Shown: positions 9,023 through 17,923, numbered from the stretch's first letter. The stretch is 64,000 nt of DNA from Anaerostipes rhamnosivorans (GCF_005280655.1 NZ_CP040058.1:2270001-2334000), one strand, 5' to 3'. The notes: generated from the letters alone by a model not told the origin. Program-made: numbers and translations.

Positions 9023-9400
9023 ATGAGACACCTATTACAAATGAGCTTTCTTTTCTTCGTCTGTTTGGCAGGAGAAGGGCTGGCTAAGCTGCTCCCGTTT
9101 GCTTTTCCGGGAAGTATCATCAGCATGTTTCTGCTGCTTATACTTCTGCTTTCAAAGATCGTAAAGGAACATCAGATTCAAGATATCTGTGACTTTCTAC
9201 TTCACCATATGGCTTTTTTCTTTCTTCCCGCCGGCATCGGAATCATGGAAAAATATCAGCTGCTTCAGGGAAAGATCATTCCTTTTCTCCTGATCTGTCT
9301 GCTCACTACCGTACTCACGTTTTTCACCACGTCACTTTCCATGCGTCTGATCTTAGCCCTGCAAAAGAAAGGAGAATCCAATGAAGGAACTGACTGCTAA
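9023..9400 (+). CDS. lrgA: LrgA/CidA family holin-like membrane protein
   Basis: 125 residues with four hydrophobic segments. The family signature FPGSIISMFLLLILL follows the first helix and LPAGIGIM lies in the middle. LrgA/CidA proteins form membrane oligomers linked to murein hydrolase control, cell lysis and, in recent work on relatives, pyruvate or carboxylate transport. The gene overlaps lrgB by 20 nt, the usual arrangement. There is no LytSR two-component pair nearby, so regulation is not obvious. Confidence 0.85.
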   Translation: MRHLLQMSFLFFVCLAGEGLAKLLPFAFPGSIISMFLLLILLLSKIVKEHQIQDICDFLLHHMAFFFLPAGIGIMEKYQLLQGKIIPFLLICLLTTVLTFFTTSLSMRLILALQKKGESNEGTDC

Positions 9401-10064
9401 TCCCATGTTTCCCATCGCCCTCTCCCTGTGCGTCTATGAGGGATTTCGGATATTACAGAAAAAATCAAAGATCGCAGCTTTGAACCCATTGCTGCTCTCC
9501 ATAGCATTTATTATTCTGTTTTTAAATATTTTCTCTATCCCCCTTGAGGATTATAACAATGGCGGAGCCATCATCTCCATGTTCCTGGCACCTGCCACCT
9601 CTTCCCTGGCACTGTCCATTTACAGAGAGTTTGACCTGCTGAAAAAACACTGGTTTCCGATTCTGATCAGCTGCTTTGTGGGCGCTGCCACATCCATCGC
9701 CAGTGTCTATGTGCTGTGCCGGCTTTTTGGATTTGACGAACATCTGACTGTCTCCCTGCTTCCCAAATCCGTGACAACCCCCATCGCCATGGAAGTCAGC
9801 AGCCAGCTTTCCGGTATCCCCTCCATCACAGTGGCGGCTGTGGTGATCACCGGTATTCTGGGGGCAGTCATAAGCCCTGCACTGATCAAAATCTTTAAGG
9901 TGACTGACCCTGCTGCCGCCGGTGTTTCCATCGGTGCCTGCAGCCATGCTGTCGGAACTTCAAAGGCAGTGGAGCTGGGTGAGATCGAAGGAGCCATGAG
10001 CGGTATCTCCATCGGTATATCCGGCATTATCACTGTCATCCTGGCATTGGTTCTCTTTCATTGA
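9381..10064 (+). CDS. lrgB: LrgB/CidB family membrane protein
   Basis: 227 residues with several membrane helices and the conserved stretches PKSVTTPIAMEVS and GACSHAVGTSKAVELGE, which are typical of LrgB. It works with LrgA in the same membrane system. The start overlaps the end of lrgA, with GAAAGGAG inside lrgA as the ribosome site. The operon is closed 20 nt downstream by a strong bidirectional terminator. Confidence 0.9.
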   Translation: MKELTANPMFPIALSLCVYEGFRILQKKSKIAALNPLLLSIAFIILFLNIFSIPLEDYNNGGAIISMFLAPATSSLALSIYREFDLLKKHWFPILISCFVGAATSIASVYVLCRLFGFDEHLTVSLLPKSVTTPIAMEVSSQLSGIPSITVAAVVITGILGAVISPALIKIFKVTDPAAAGVSIGACSHAVGTSKAVELGEIEGAMSGISIGISGIITVILALVLFH

Positions 10065-10080
10065 CAATTTCACAAAAATA

Positions 10081-10111
10081 AAAAATCTGCGCAGTTTTGC
10101 GCAGATTTTTT
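10081..10111. terminator. Bidirectional terminator between lrgB and the PHP gene
   Basis: A perfect 12-bp stem pairs AAAATCTGCGCA (10082-10093) with TGCGCAGATTTT (10098-10109) around a GTTT loop. Each strand reads into a T tract. It serves two convergent genes, and on the minus strand it overlaps the end of the PHP coding sequence. Confidence 0.92.
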
Positions 10112-10832
10112 ATTTTCGTTTCTTTTGCAGAGCCTCTTTAAAAGTTTTCACAGAGCGGTTTACTACCAGCTCTTCCGGAAAATCTATCTCTTTCAGCAGT
10201 TTTTCTGCCTCGTTGAGATCACCTACTGCATATGGAGTATGTGCATCGCTGTTCACGATCACAGGAACGTTATGCTTCCTGCAGAGATCCAGCATTTCAT
10301 AATAATTTTCTCTGGCGTTGATCCTGAAGCTCTCAGGACAGAGGGAACTGTTGTTGACCTCCAGCAAAGTTTTTGTCTCCTTCGCACCCATGACCAAAGT
10401 CTTATAATCAATCGGAATCTTTCCATCATCCGGGTGGCTTATGATATCCACCAGCGGGTGCTTCATAGCTCCCAGATAAGCCGCTGTATTCTGCTCCCTG
10501 TTTCCCACTTTATAGCACAGGTCGTGAATCCCTGCGATCCTAATGTCCAGAAACTCCTCCATCAGATCATCATCCAGACTCAGTCTGCCGTTATAATCAA
10601 TAATATTGATCTCTGAACCGAACATCATCTCTATGCCATACATCTGTCTCGGAAGTACTCTTAAATTCTTAAAATACACATCCGAACATGTTCCTGGAAT
10701 CCCTTTGGCATGTTCCGTAATCCCAAACAGATCAAATCCACTTTCTGCCGCCGCATGGGCCATCTCTTTGACTGTCCCAAATGCATGTCCGCTGGCAATG
10801 GTGTGAGAATGCACGTCTAACTTAAACTCCAT
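10110..10832 (-). CDS. PHP domain phosphoesterase (YcdX-like)
   Basis: 240 residues. The PHP metal ligands are visible: DVHSHT at the N-terminus, GITEHAKG, then FGSEIN, the IAGIHD and ISHPDDG motifs, and VNSDAHTPYAVG near residue 195. This is the pattern of the stand-alone trinuclear-metal YcdX family of phosphatases. The physiological substrate is unknown. The start at 10832 has an AAGGAGT site. It is read as a separate unit, convergent with lrgB. Confidence 0.85.
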   Translation of the reverse strand: MEFKLDVHSHTIASGHAFGTVKEMAHAAAESGFDLFGITEHAKGIPGTCSDVYFKNLRVLPRQMYGIEMMFGSEINIIDYNGRLSLDDDLMEEFLDIRIAGIHDLCYKVGNREQNTAAYLGAMKHPLVDIISHPDDGKIPIDYKTLVMGAKETKTLLEVNNSSLCPESFRINARENYYEMLDLCRKHNVPVIVNSDAHTPYAVGDLNEAEKLLKEIDFPEELVVNRSVKTFKEALQKKRK

Positions 10833-10901
10833 AAATTACTACTCCTTCTTTCCTATCTCTCAAGAATCTTCCCCTTCCGGGGCACACTATGCTTTATCAT
10901 A

Positions 10902-12722
10902 CTATAAAGTAAAAGAAATTGGAACCTCTCTTAAGAATCTCTCCCTAACCTGATCGTCTTCCTCCCCTTTCACTTTTGGGCAGATCGTCTGGTCCAGGAG
11001 CAGGTCAACCAGGCCTATAGTATCCTTTTCCATCAGACTGTCCAGAAGAAAACTGCTGGTCCCCTCAGACATGATCGAATCCAGCCCAGTAAGCAACAAA
11101 TCTTTCCCCGGACATTCACTCCACATCATCTCTAATTGGTCATCTGTAAACCTTATCTTCAGCTGACGGGTAGACGCCTCCTCTATAAAAGAAAACTTGA
11201 GCTTCAGCATCGTGTGCCCATCCTCGTCATAGGCTGCCTGTCCCTTGACTGCCACCAGATAAGGCTCCCCGTGCATATCAAGTTCCGTGATCTTGGCTTC
11301 CTTCCATCCCACTTCCATCATGCTGGCTTTTTTGCCTTCCCTGAAACAGAAATAAAACTTCTGGTCTTTTACTATGAATCCTACTTCACTGATCCCGTCT
11401 GTAAAGTTGTTATGAAAGACCTGCATGATCAGCGGTAGGATGCCCACATGCTGTTTCTCCAGCTTATAGAAACGTCCCTCTGTCCGGGAGATGAGTTTTT
11501 TTCTCTTGTAGCTCTCGCTTCCATACCAAAGCACTTTTTTAAGTCCTGCGCAGGAGACCACTGGAAATCTGGTATCATGAATGCCTGTTTTCCTCTGGAA
11601 ATTCTGAAGCTTATGATAAGCCCAGGGATTCTTCCTGACATGTTCCTCCGGAATAAAGTCTCCTTCAAAATACTTTGCAACCGTATCTGACAGCAAAGAA
11701 GTATGAAACAATTCATTGCTTCCGGCATTTGTGACAATGACCATGTCCAGATCCGGATATACCAAAACATTTTGTCCCAGCATGCCGTTGAAGACATAGC
11801 TTCCGGGTCTTCCCGCCATCCACATCTGATATCCGTAGCCGTATGCTCCAAACTGTTTTGGAGTTTCCACATGACAGACACAGGCTTCCTCAAGCCACTG
11901 TAGCGGTACAAGCTGACACTGGTTCCACATCCCCTTCTGAAGACACAGCTGCCCGATCTTCGCCGCATCCTCTGGACAGAGAAACAGCCCCCATCCGCCT
12001 TTTGTGATACCCTTGGGGCAGCTCTCCCAAAAGATCCTGGTGATTCCCAGCGGTTCAAACAACCTTGGCCTTAAATAATCCATCAAAGATTCTCCGGTTA
12101 TCTCAGTCACGATCGCTGACAGCATGTACGTATTCATGCTATTGTACTCAAACTTAGAGCCAGCTGTTCCGTTAACCGGAGAATCCAGAAATCCCCGTAC
12201 CCAGTCATTGCAGGATACTGCTCCTCTTTCATTAAACTGCACCAGACTGGTCATGGTAAGCAGATGTTCCACTGTCAGGTTTCTCTGCTGGAAGCCCCGG
12301 ATAGAAAAAATACTCTTATCAAATATATCCAGCACCTTATCATCCAGTCTCAGCTTTCCGTCATCGATCAACATTCCTATGGCTATCCCTGTGATACTTT
12401 TACACAGAGAATGGGTAATATGCCATAAGTTCTCCGGATACGGAGCGTAATGGCATTCTCCGATTACATATCCATGCCTCAGGACCATGACCTGGTGAAT
12501 GTCTACCTTATTCAGGCTCAAAAGTTCTTTCATGAGATCCATGATCTGGGCAGATCTGATCCCCTGCTCCTCAGGCGATGATCTGGGCAGTCTCTGTGCT
12601 GACTCCGGCATCTTGGAAAATGACGGCTTCTGCGGTGTAAAATCCACCTTGCTCGTATGTTCTGTATTACCTTTGATTAAATTAAAAATTAATTCCAGCA
12701 TTGCCTGCTGTTCTTTTAACAT
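10902..12722 (-). CDS. Beta-lactamase-fold serine hydrolase with C-terminal extension
   Basis: 606 residues. Residues about 45-370 form a class C beta-lactamase/PBP4-like domain: THSLCKSITG supplies SxxK (Ser near 105), a Tyr-containing second motif lies in FEYNSMNTY, and MLGQNVLVYPDLDMVIV is typical of this family. The last ~230 residues are beta-rich and unassigned. There is no signal peptide, so the enzyme is probably cytoplasmic. Relatives include esterases and peptidases, and few are true beta-lactamases. The start at 12722 has AAAAGGGTG upstream. It lies on the edge of the accessory stretch that follows. The substrate is unknown. Confidence 0.75.
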   Translation of the reverse strand: MLKEQQAMLELIFNLIKGNTEHTSKVDFTPQKPSFSKMPESAQRLPRSSPEEQGIRSAQIMDLMKELLSLNKVDIHQVMVLRHGYVIGECHYAPYPENLWHITHSLCKSITGIAIGMLIDDGKLRLDDKVLDIFDKSIFSIRGFQQRNLTVEHLLTMTSLVQFNERGAVSCNDWVRGFLDSPVNGTAGSKFEYNSMNTYMLSAIVTEITGESLMDYLRPRLFEPLGITRIFWESCPKGITKGGWGLFLCPEDAAKIGQLCLQKGMWNQCQLVPLQWLEEACVCHVETPKQFGAYGYGYQMWMAGRPGSYVFNGMLGQNVLVYPDLDMVIVTNAGSNELFHTSLLSDTVAKYFEGDFIPEEHVRKNPWAYHKLQNFQRKTGIHDTRFPVVSCAGLKKVLWYGSESYKRKKLISRTEGRFYKLEKQHVGILPLIMQVFHNNFTDGISEVGFIVKDQKFYFCFREGKKASMMEVGWKEAKITELDMHGEPYLVAVKGQAAYDEDGHTMLKLKFSFIEEASTRQLKIRFTDDQLEMMWSECPGKDLLLTGLDSIMSEGTSSFLLDSLMEKDTIGLVDLLLDQTICPKVKGEEDDQVRERFLREVPISFTL

Positions 12723-12788
12723 AATGCTGCACCCTTTTCTCTTCTGCTATTTCTTCTATATACCATCTGTTTAATATAATATACCTTA

Positions 12789-12809
12789 TTGTGCAAAGCA
12801 CGTCCACCC
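12789..12809 (+). repeat. 21-bp repeat end, TIR-like (left copy)
   Basis: The sequence TTGTGCAAAGC then ACGTCCACCC recurs at 20582-20602 with about three differences and in the same orientation, while the neighbouring core repeat is inverted between the two places. Relative to the core, the two 21-mers therefore lie at opposite ends, as terminal inverted repeats of one element would. Confidence 0.6.
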
Positions 12810-12841
12810 ACAGGGTATAAAATACGGGATGCCCTGTGGGT
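12806..12841. other. 10-bp stem-loop at the edge of repeat copy A
   Basis: ACCCACAGGG (12806-12815) pairs perfectly with CCCTGTGGGT (12832-12841) across a 16-nt loop. No T run follows on the plus strand, so it is not an obvious terminator. It abuts the core repeat. Confidence 0.6.
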
Positions 12842-12843
12842 AT

Positions 12844-12981
12844 GACATGTTCCACATGATTTCCGTTCGGCTCTTAGAATGCCTCACTCCAATCATGTAG
12901 AACATGGACGTAGTGTCTGCTGGATAAGGATGACAGTTAAACAGAAGGTGCCATCCTACGATAGTTTTTCTTCATTGTCGG
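12844..12981 (+). repeat. Dispersed structured repeat, copy A
   Basis: About 135 bp that match the reverse complement of 20607-20737 at roughly 85% identity by eye. The core contains a 16-bp inverted repeat with one mismatch (12846-12861 with 12891-12906). At its right side a second hairpin pairs AGTTTTTCTTCATT (12963-12976) with AATGAAGAAAAACT (13012-13025), enclosing GTCGG/CCGAC. The core differs from copy B at one stem position in a way that keeps a G-U pair. No open frame of note crosses it. It could be a MITE or a small structured RNA. Confidence 0.75.
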
Positions 12982-13109
12982 AAGGAGGCCTTTCCAGAGC
13001 CGACTGGAGATAATGAAGAAAAACTCATAAATTTAAAACCAGAAAAAGCTTCCTGTGTATACCGTTCTGCTATGTTTGAAAAAATATACAAAGAATTTTA
13101 AAATTTGTC

Positions 13110-13137
13110 TTTACTTTTTTTGAAAAACCTATATAAT
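13110..13137 (+). promoter_or_regulatory. Promoter of the tRNA-Glu gene
   Basis: TATAAT (13132-13137) lies 21 nt before the tRNA, with a weak -35 TTTACT (13110-13115) at 16 nt spacing. Confidence 0.55.
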
Positions 13138-13158
13138 AGATAAAGGTGACAGCAAGAA

Positions 13159-13230
13159 GGCCCCATGGTCAAGAGGTTAAGACGCGACCCTCTCAAGGTC
13201 GAATCACGAGTTCAATTCTCGTTGGGGTCA
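13159..13230 (+). tRNA. tRNA-Glu (anticodon CTC)
   Basis: A full cloverleaf can be drawn: acceptor GGCCCCA with TGGGGTC, a D arm at TGGTCAAGAGGTTAAGACG, and an anticodon stem CGACC/GGTCG around loop CTCTCAA (anticodon CTC). The T stem is ACGAG/CTCGT with loop TTCAATT, and the discriminator is A. CCA is not encoded. The T loop reads TTCAATT rather than the usual TTCRANN form but is still consistent. It decodes GAG. It stands alone, between a structured repeat and an AT-rich lipoprotein gene, so it may be an insertion site for the accessory DNA that follows. Confidence 0.92.
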
Positions 13231-13235
13231 TACAG

Positions 13236-13272
13236 CCGGAACATCGTATTTATGCGGTGTTTCGGTTTTTTA
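13236..13272 (+). terminator. Terminator of tRNA-Glu
   Basis: CCGGAACATCG (13236-13246) pairs with CGGTGTTTCGG (13255-13265) with two wobble pairs, followed by TTTTTT. Confidence 0.8.
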
Positions 13273-13369
13273 ATGTTTGTGTGGAAAAGTTACTCACCAA
13301 AATCCTTTGTTGCTATTTAATTACTTTGAACAATACGATAATCAAAACATAATAATTTTATAGATTATT

Positions 13370-13395
13370 TGACATGAATGTAATATCATATAATT
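13370..13395 (+). promoter_or_regulatory. Possible promoter of the lipoprotein gene
   Basis: A perfect TTGACA (13370-13375) and a perfect TATAAT (13390-13395) occur, but only 14 nt apart. A 16-nt spacing would use TAATTA instead. This is a likely promoter with an uncertain -10. Confidence 0.4.
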
Positions 13396-13451
13396 AGATA
13401 CACTTAAGAGGGGTGTAACTATAGACTTATATACTAAGGAGGATTTTTACT

Positions 13452-14231
13452 ATGAAAAAAAAGGCACTATTATTAACAATTTGCACTCTATTAATTTTTA
13501 CTTTGACCGCATGTTCAAACAAATCAACAAATGAATTTTGTGATGATGACTTTTTAAAGTATATGGCCAAAGGATTAGATGAACGTTGGGATACTAAAAC
13601 CCCGGATGACGTTGTAGCTGGAAGTGAAAAACAACAAGAACATTTCGAAAACATTGTCACAAAAGAATTGAATGGGATTCAACAATATAAAGATAAAAAG
13701 TTTAAAGATTCTGAATTGCAAGAATTAGCAATAAAATATATAAATCAATTAAAAGCTCAAAAATCAGCTCTCAAATATATGACTGTGAATTCTAATAAAT
13801 ATGATGACCTTTGGAGCAAAGCTTATGATGAGCGATCAAAATTAATCGTTGAAATAAATAAAAAATACGATTTGAAAATAAGTGATCGAAATAAAAAAAT
13901 TCTCACAGAGATGGAAACAAACGCAAAGGAAGTTACCGATAAAGAGGAGACTGATAATAAAGTGAAACAGATGGTTAACTCCTCCAAACTCAAGCTTATT
14001 TCATCAGAATATGGCTATAAAGAATATAAAATAATTTTAGAAAATAACACGACATCTAAATTTACATCATTTCAATTAGATGTAAAATTAAAGGATAAAA
14101 ACAATGTTATCATTGAAACCCTTACAGATTATGCAAATAATTGGGAACCTAAAACTAAAGTCCAATTTTCATTCAGTACTGACAAAAAGTTTAAGTCATA
14201 CGAGTTAGTTCCTTCATACTATACAGACTAG
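13452..14231 (+). CDS. AT-rich lipoprotein of unknown function
   Basis: 259 residues. It begins MKKKALLLTICTLLIFTL and has lipobox LTAC, so Cys21 should be lipidated and the protein anchored outside the membrane. The middle is a lysine-rich helical region (about residues 60-170). The C-terminal ~85 residues (from KLISSEYGYKEYKIILENN) look like a beta-sandwich of the kind seen in FxLYD-type domains. The coding sequence is far richer in A/T than its neighbours and uses AAA, AAT and ATA heavily, suggesting transfer from a lower-G+C genome. AGGAGGA lies 8 nt before the start. I recognise no named family. Confidence 0.8.
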   Translation: MKKKALLLTICTLLIFTLTACSNKSTNEFCDDDFLKYMAKGLDERWDTKTPDDVVAGSEKQQEHFENIVTKELNGIQQYKDKKFKDSELQELAIKYINQLKAQKSALKYMTVNSNKYDDLWSKAYDERSKLIVEINKKYDLKISDRNKKILTEMETNAKEVTDKEETDNKVKQMVNSSKLKLISSEYGYKEYKIILENNTTSKFTSFQLDVKLKDKNNVIIETLTDYANNWEPKTKVQFSFSTDKKFKSYELVPSYYTD

Positions 14232-14344
14232 ACAAAAATCACCAAACCGTTTCCCTACATATTAGGAAATATTGAGTATAATGAACTTAATAAGACAACC
14301 GGATGGATGGATTCGACTCATTCGCTTCGGTAGATATGATCTAA

Positions 14345-14354
14345 AAATAGACGT
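14345..14354 (+). repeat. Outer flank repeat of the IS3 composite (left)
   Basis: AAAATAGACG on this side recurs inverted as CGTCTATTTT at about 17959-17968, outside the right IS end. The right copy lies at the stop codon of the holin-like toxin gene, so the left copy may be a trace of a similar sequence. It is short, so chance cannot be excluded. Confidence 0.3.
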
Positions 14355-14367
14355 TTATTTGGCCAAA

Positions 14368-14392
14368 TGTACCGACCCCAAGAAGTTAGACC
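14368..14392 (+). repeat. IS3-type terminal inverted repeat, left end
   Basis: TGTACCGACCCCAAGAAGTTAGACC is inverted relative to 17924-17946, sharing GACCCCAA-AAGTTAGAC. This resembles IS150-group IS3 ends. It lies about 55-80 nt beyond the end of the minus-strand transposase remnant, the spacing expected for a right end. Confidence 0.7.
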
Positions 14393-14446
14393 TAAATGAT
14401 ATGTACCCAGAATCCTAGACACATTAAAATTTAACTTAGGCGGAAC

Positions 14447-14819
14447 ACATGGATGCTTCTCTGTATTTTACAGGAGGCATCCATTTTGTTTTAGCCTGAA
14501 TTCTCTTGTTATTATATTAATCTATATATTCTTCAACTACATTAGAAAACTATTCAAACGAAGAATCGTCTTTCTCATATCCATAGAACATTTCATTTTT
14601 TAATCTTCCAAAGAATGTTTCCATAATGCAATCGTCATAACAGTTCCCTTTTCGTGACATTGATTGAATTATTCCATGGTCTTTTAAAGAAGTTCTATAA
14701 GAAGTATGCTGATATTGCCAACCTTGATCTGAGTGAAAAAACAATCCTTCGACTTTAGTGAACTTTTCAAATGCTTTGTCCAACATGGAATCTGCACGTA
14801 AATGGGTAAATGCATACAA
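14447..14819 (-). pseudogene. IS3-family transposase (OrfB) 3' remnant
   Basis: Read on the minus strand it gives the C-terminal third of an IS3/IS150 OrfB: LFFHSDQGWQYQ (second catalytic Asp) and SRKGNCYDDCIMETFFGRLK (catalytic Glu region). In-frame stops follow within FE*FSNVVEEYID*YNN, and the frame then continues to KTKWMPPVKYR. The first Asp domain and OrfA are absent: homology is lost near 14785, where a second, oppositely oriented IS3 copy begins. It is non-functional. Confidence 0.85.
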
Positions 14820-16035
14820 AGAATTCGGTGGTGAAGGACTGCTTCGTTCAAAAAAATAATGTATATCCTTTCCATTTTAAACTTCATGTGGTAGAGTTAT
14901 ACCTATCAACCGAGATCTCTTATCAAGAACTGGCATTATCTGTTGGAATAAACAATCCACCGCTCATTACAAAGTGGGTAAATGATTTTAGAATTGCTGG
15001 ATATGATGCACTAGGACCTAAGAAGAAAGGTAGGAAGAAATCATTAAAATTAGCAAATAGTAAAAAAATCACCATCTTCTGAATCATCACATATGGATAC
15101 AAGTGCTGAACACGTAAAGCAACTAGAGGATGAAGCACGTCTGAGAGAATAGCAAGAGTCATCCACAGCCTCCGAAGAGACTTCAAATTGAAAGGCATTC
15201 TCTCATATACAGGATTTCCAAAAGCTACATATATGTACTGGCAGAAGCGATTTAAAAGAGAAAATCCAGATGCTGTACTGGAAGACCTTATTCTTGAAAT
15301 TCGTAAAGACAACAAGGACTTTAGTTACCCAAGAATTCATGGCGAATAAGGAAAACGAGGCATGGACGTAAATAAAGAGAAAGTTCAAAGAATCGTGCAA
15401 AAACTTGGACTTCAAGTGACGCCATTCACAAGGAAAAGCCGTAAATATAGTTCATATGAGGGAACGATAAGACGGATTGCTCCAAACAAAATCCACCGAC
15501 GTTTTAACACTTGTATACCACATCAAAAGATAACAACGGATACAACTGAATTTAAATATTATAACGTAGATGATAAAGGACGAATGACAATACAAAAACT
15601 ATATCCGGATCCATTTATGGATATGTTCAATTCAGAAATAATTCGTTACGGCATTGATAAGAGACCTTCAGCACAGAATGTAATGAATGTTCTAAATGAA
15701 GCAATCGAAATCACATCTGACTGTGTCTATAGAAGAATTTTTCACTCTGATCGGGGGTAGACTTATCAGATGAAAGCATACAGCAACACGTTAAAATCAA
15801 ACAGTATATACCAAAGTATGTCGAGAAAAGATAACTGCTATGATAATTCCATTATAGAGAACTTCTTTGGTGTAATGAAACAAGAAATGTATTATGGCTG
15901 CGTGTATTACAGTTATGAGGAATGAAAGAATGCAATAGAGAAATATATAGATTATTATAATAATCAAAGAATTAAGCAAAAACTATCTTGGATGAGTCCA
16001 GTTGAATATAGGCTCAGCCAAGTAGCAATCGAGTA
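14785..16035 (+). pseudogene. IS3-family transposase (OrfA + OrfB), decayed
   Basis: The OrfA helix-turn-helix part is visible (KWVNAYKEFGGEGLLRS, then YQELALSVGINNPPLITKW) with a frameshift in a poly-A run near 14850 and another near 15080. OrfB follows: KATYMYWQKRFKREN, then TDTTEFKYYN (first Asp region), FHSDRG and NCYDNSIIENFFGVMKQE. At least three in-frame stops interrupt OrfB: after SYPRIHGE, after FHSDRG and after YYSYEE. The coding end QVAIE is interrupted by a group II intron. If the intron is removed the frame would continue KLEIAKQ to a TAA near 17904. The transposase is dead. Confidence 0.87.
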
Positions 16036-16115
16036 GGAGGAATTTCTCTTAATTGAGAAATTCCGACCTCTCACACCACCGTGCGTACGGTTCCGTACAC
16101 GGCGGTTCAATCAAC

Positions 16116-17431
16116 TTAACAAAAAAAACACCTTTCAGTGTAGTAATCTAACATTGAGACCAATCCAAATGAGGTTAATCTCTTGTTGCTTATTGCTTTC
16201 TGTAACCATCCATTATGGGCAGGTCTCGCATATTGATCGCCACAATAAGCGATTTTAAATGCTGCCCATCTTGGCACATCTAGCTTCATCAGATTCTTTG
16301 CTCTATTCTGTGGATTTTTCCAGTGTTTCCAAATACACATACGCAATCGGTAACGGATTCTGGAATCCATTTCTTTGCAAAGGGTCTTCATACTGCCTAT
16401 CTTAAAATAGTTTATCCACCCTCTAACGAGTTCATTGAGTTTCTGTACTTTATAACCGTTACTTACTCCCCAACTTCCACAAGTTAGTTGTTTCATTCTT
16501 ACTTTGAACTTCACTACTGATTTTGCATGCGGTTTTGCCTTAAACTGATGTGCTCTGCTGTCATAGTAGAAGCCGAATCCAAGATATTTAAGACCTCCTG
16601 GTCTATCTACTTTGCTCTTTGTCATATTTACTTTGAGCCCTAGTTTCTCTTCAATAAACTTTGGAAGATTCCTCATTACACGCCTCGCAGACATTTCACT
16701 CTGAACCATTATGATACAGTCATCTGCGTATCTGACAAAGTTGAGCCCTCGTTCTTCCATTTCCTCATCGAGTCCATTCAGCATGATGTTTGCTAGAAGT
16801 GGCGATAGATCCCCCCCTTGCGGTGTTCCTATCACTGATTCCTTGTATTCATCGTCTACCATAATTCCACTTACCAGAAACTTCCGAATGATTGAGATTA
16901 CATCTCCATCCTTAATCGTTCTGCCGATGAGCGTCATTAACTTATCATGGTTTACTGTGTCAAAGAACTTCTCCAAATCCATGTCAACTATCCAATCCTT
17001 TCCATCATCATATCAAGTGCTGTAATGATGGCTTGCTGTGCACATCTGTTCGGTCTAAATCCATAACTGTGTTCATGGAACTGTTCCTCATAGATTGGGG
17101 TTAATATTTGTGCAATGGCTTGTTGTACAAATCGATCTGTTACTGTTGGCACTCCTAGGTTTCTGACACCTCCGTCTGGCTTTGGTATCTCCACTCTCCG
17201 TAATGGTTTGGGGGTGTATTTTCTAGACCTCAACTGCTCCTAGATGATTTCGCCGTTCTTTTCAAGATATTCTTTGAGTTCTGTGTACATCATTCCGTTC
17301 ACACCCTCGGCACCTTTATTCCGCACGACTTGCAGATATGCCGTATTAAGATTATCCTTATTTAATATCTGCTCCATTAGACTACTTGTATCCACGCGTT
17401 CGTTCCTTTCTGTCTCGCTTGAATTGACCAT
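16116..17431 (-). pseudogene. ltrA: Group II intron reverse transcriptase/maturase, broken
   Basis: A ~438-codon reading frame for a reverse transcriptase with maturase domain is split by two lesions. A TAG at 17240-17242 follows EYLEKNGEII, where relatives read through. A frameshift near 16990 separates ITALDMM from the next piece, which begins VDMDLEKFFDTVNHDK. RT motifs are otherwise intact: IPKPDGGVRNLGVPTVTDR, GTPQGGDLSPLLANI, and the catalytic YADD in NFVRYADDCIIM. The C-terminal X region (RWAAFKIAYCGDQYARPAHN) is present and there is no HNH endonuclease. The intron could move only with a maturase supplied in trans. Confidence 0.9.
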
Positions 17432-17884
17432 CCTTAACCCGATTGGTTACGGCAGATGTTGTCTTTTCTGCAATCGAGACTCTACTAAAACTGATTGATA
17501 GTTCCCCCCTTCACTCCATTTCCATTACAGAAACTTCTCCACTACTATGGGCTCGGCTGACTTCTCACAGTTCGTTGTTACTCCGCTAATGAAACCGCTG
17601 TGAGACCTCCACGCTTAAGGTGCACGCTCTTTCTCTCCATATGTCCGCCGCATTTACTCTGTTTCTACAAATGTGGTAGTTAATAGACTTTGTTGCTTCT
17701 AGCCAACTCATCTCTCGAAACCTAGCCTTATATGCGATTTCTGTCCGTCGGACCAGAGATTTGCCTTCGGCTTCCTTCAGATTTCACCTCACGATGGACA
17801 CCCTTGCCGTTCGGCTATACATTTCCCACTACCTGGGCATGTTCGGGACTTGCACCCGTTAGAGCGCGCCCATGGCGCGCAAAC
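17432..17884 (-). ncRNA. 5' ribozyme part of the group II intron (domains I-III)
   Basis: About 450 nt without a gene. In minus-strand sense it opens with TTTGCGCGCCATGGGCGCGC (a strong hairpin), followed by GGGTGCAAGTCCCG and GCCGAACGGCAAGGGTG, the structured style of group II domain I. I did not fold the domains individually. Together with domains V and VI near 16.05 kb it makes up the ribozyme. Confidence 0.7.
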
Positions 17885-17889
17885 TAGAA

Positions 17890-17920
17890 ATAGCGAAGCA
17901 GTAAAATACTATTTCGCTAT
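17890..17920 (-). terminator. Terminator-like hairpin at the intron 5' exon
   Basis: ATAGCGAA (17890-17897) pairs perfectly with TTCGCTAT (17913-17920) around a 15-nt loop. On the minus strand it is followed by TTTCTAG and then the intron. It probably belonged to the end of the IS3 element and served as the intron target. Confidence 0.65.
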
Positions 17921-17923
17921 AAA

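Larger units (their letters stand above)
16032..17884 (-). mobile_element. Group II intron, IIC-like, inserted antisense in an IS3 copy
   Basis: Read on the minus strand, domain V is at about 16067-16109: ACCGCCGT pairs with ACGGTGGT, with a 2-nt GC bulge and a GTACG-GAAC-CGTAC hairpin. The lower strand contains CGC, the catalytic triad variant of IIC introns. Domain VI (about 16037-16064) is the stem GGAATTTCTC/GAGAAATTCC. The 5' region starts near TTTGCGCGCC (about 17884). A terminator-like hairpin in the 5' exon (17890-17920) lies immediately upstream of the intron, the classic IIC target. The encoded maturase lacks an endonuclease domain, also as in IIC. Exact boundaries are estimates (within a few bases). 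Confidence 0.82.

Noticed and set aside
10902..12722. True antibiotic-inactivating beta-lactamase
   Set aside because: The SxxK motif is present, but there is no signal peptide, and the fold is shared by many esterases and peptidases, so resistance cannot be claimed.
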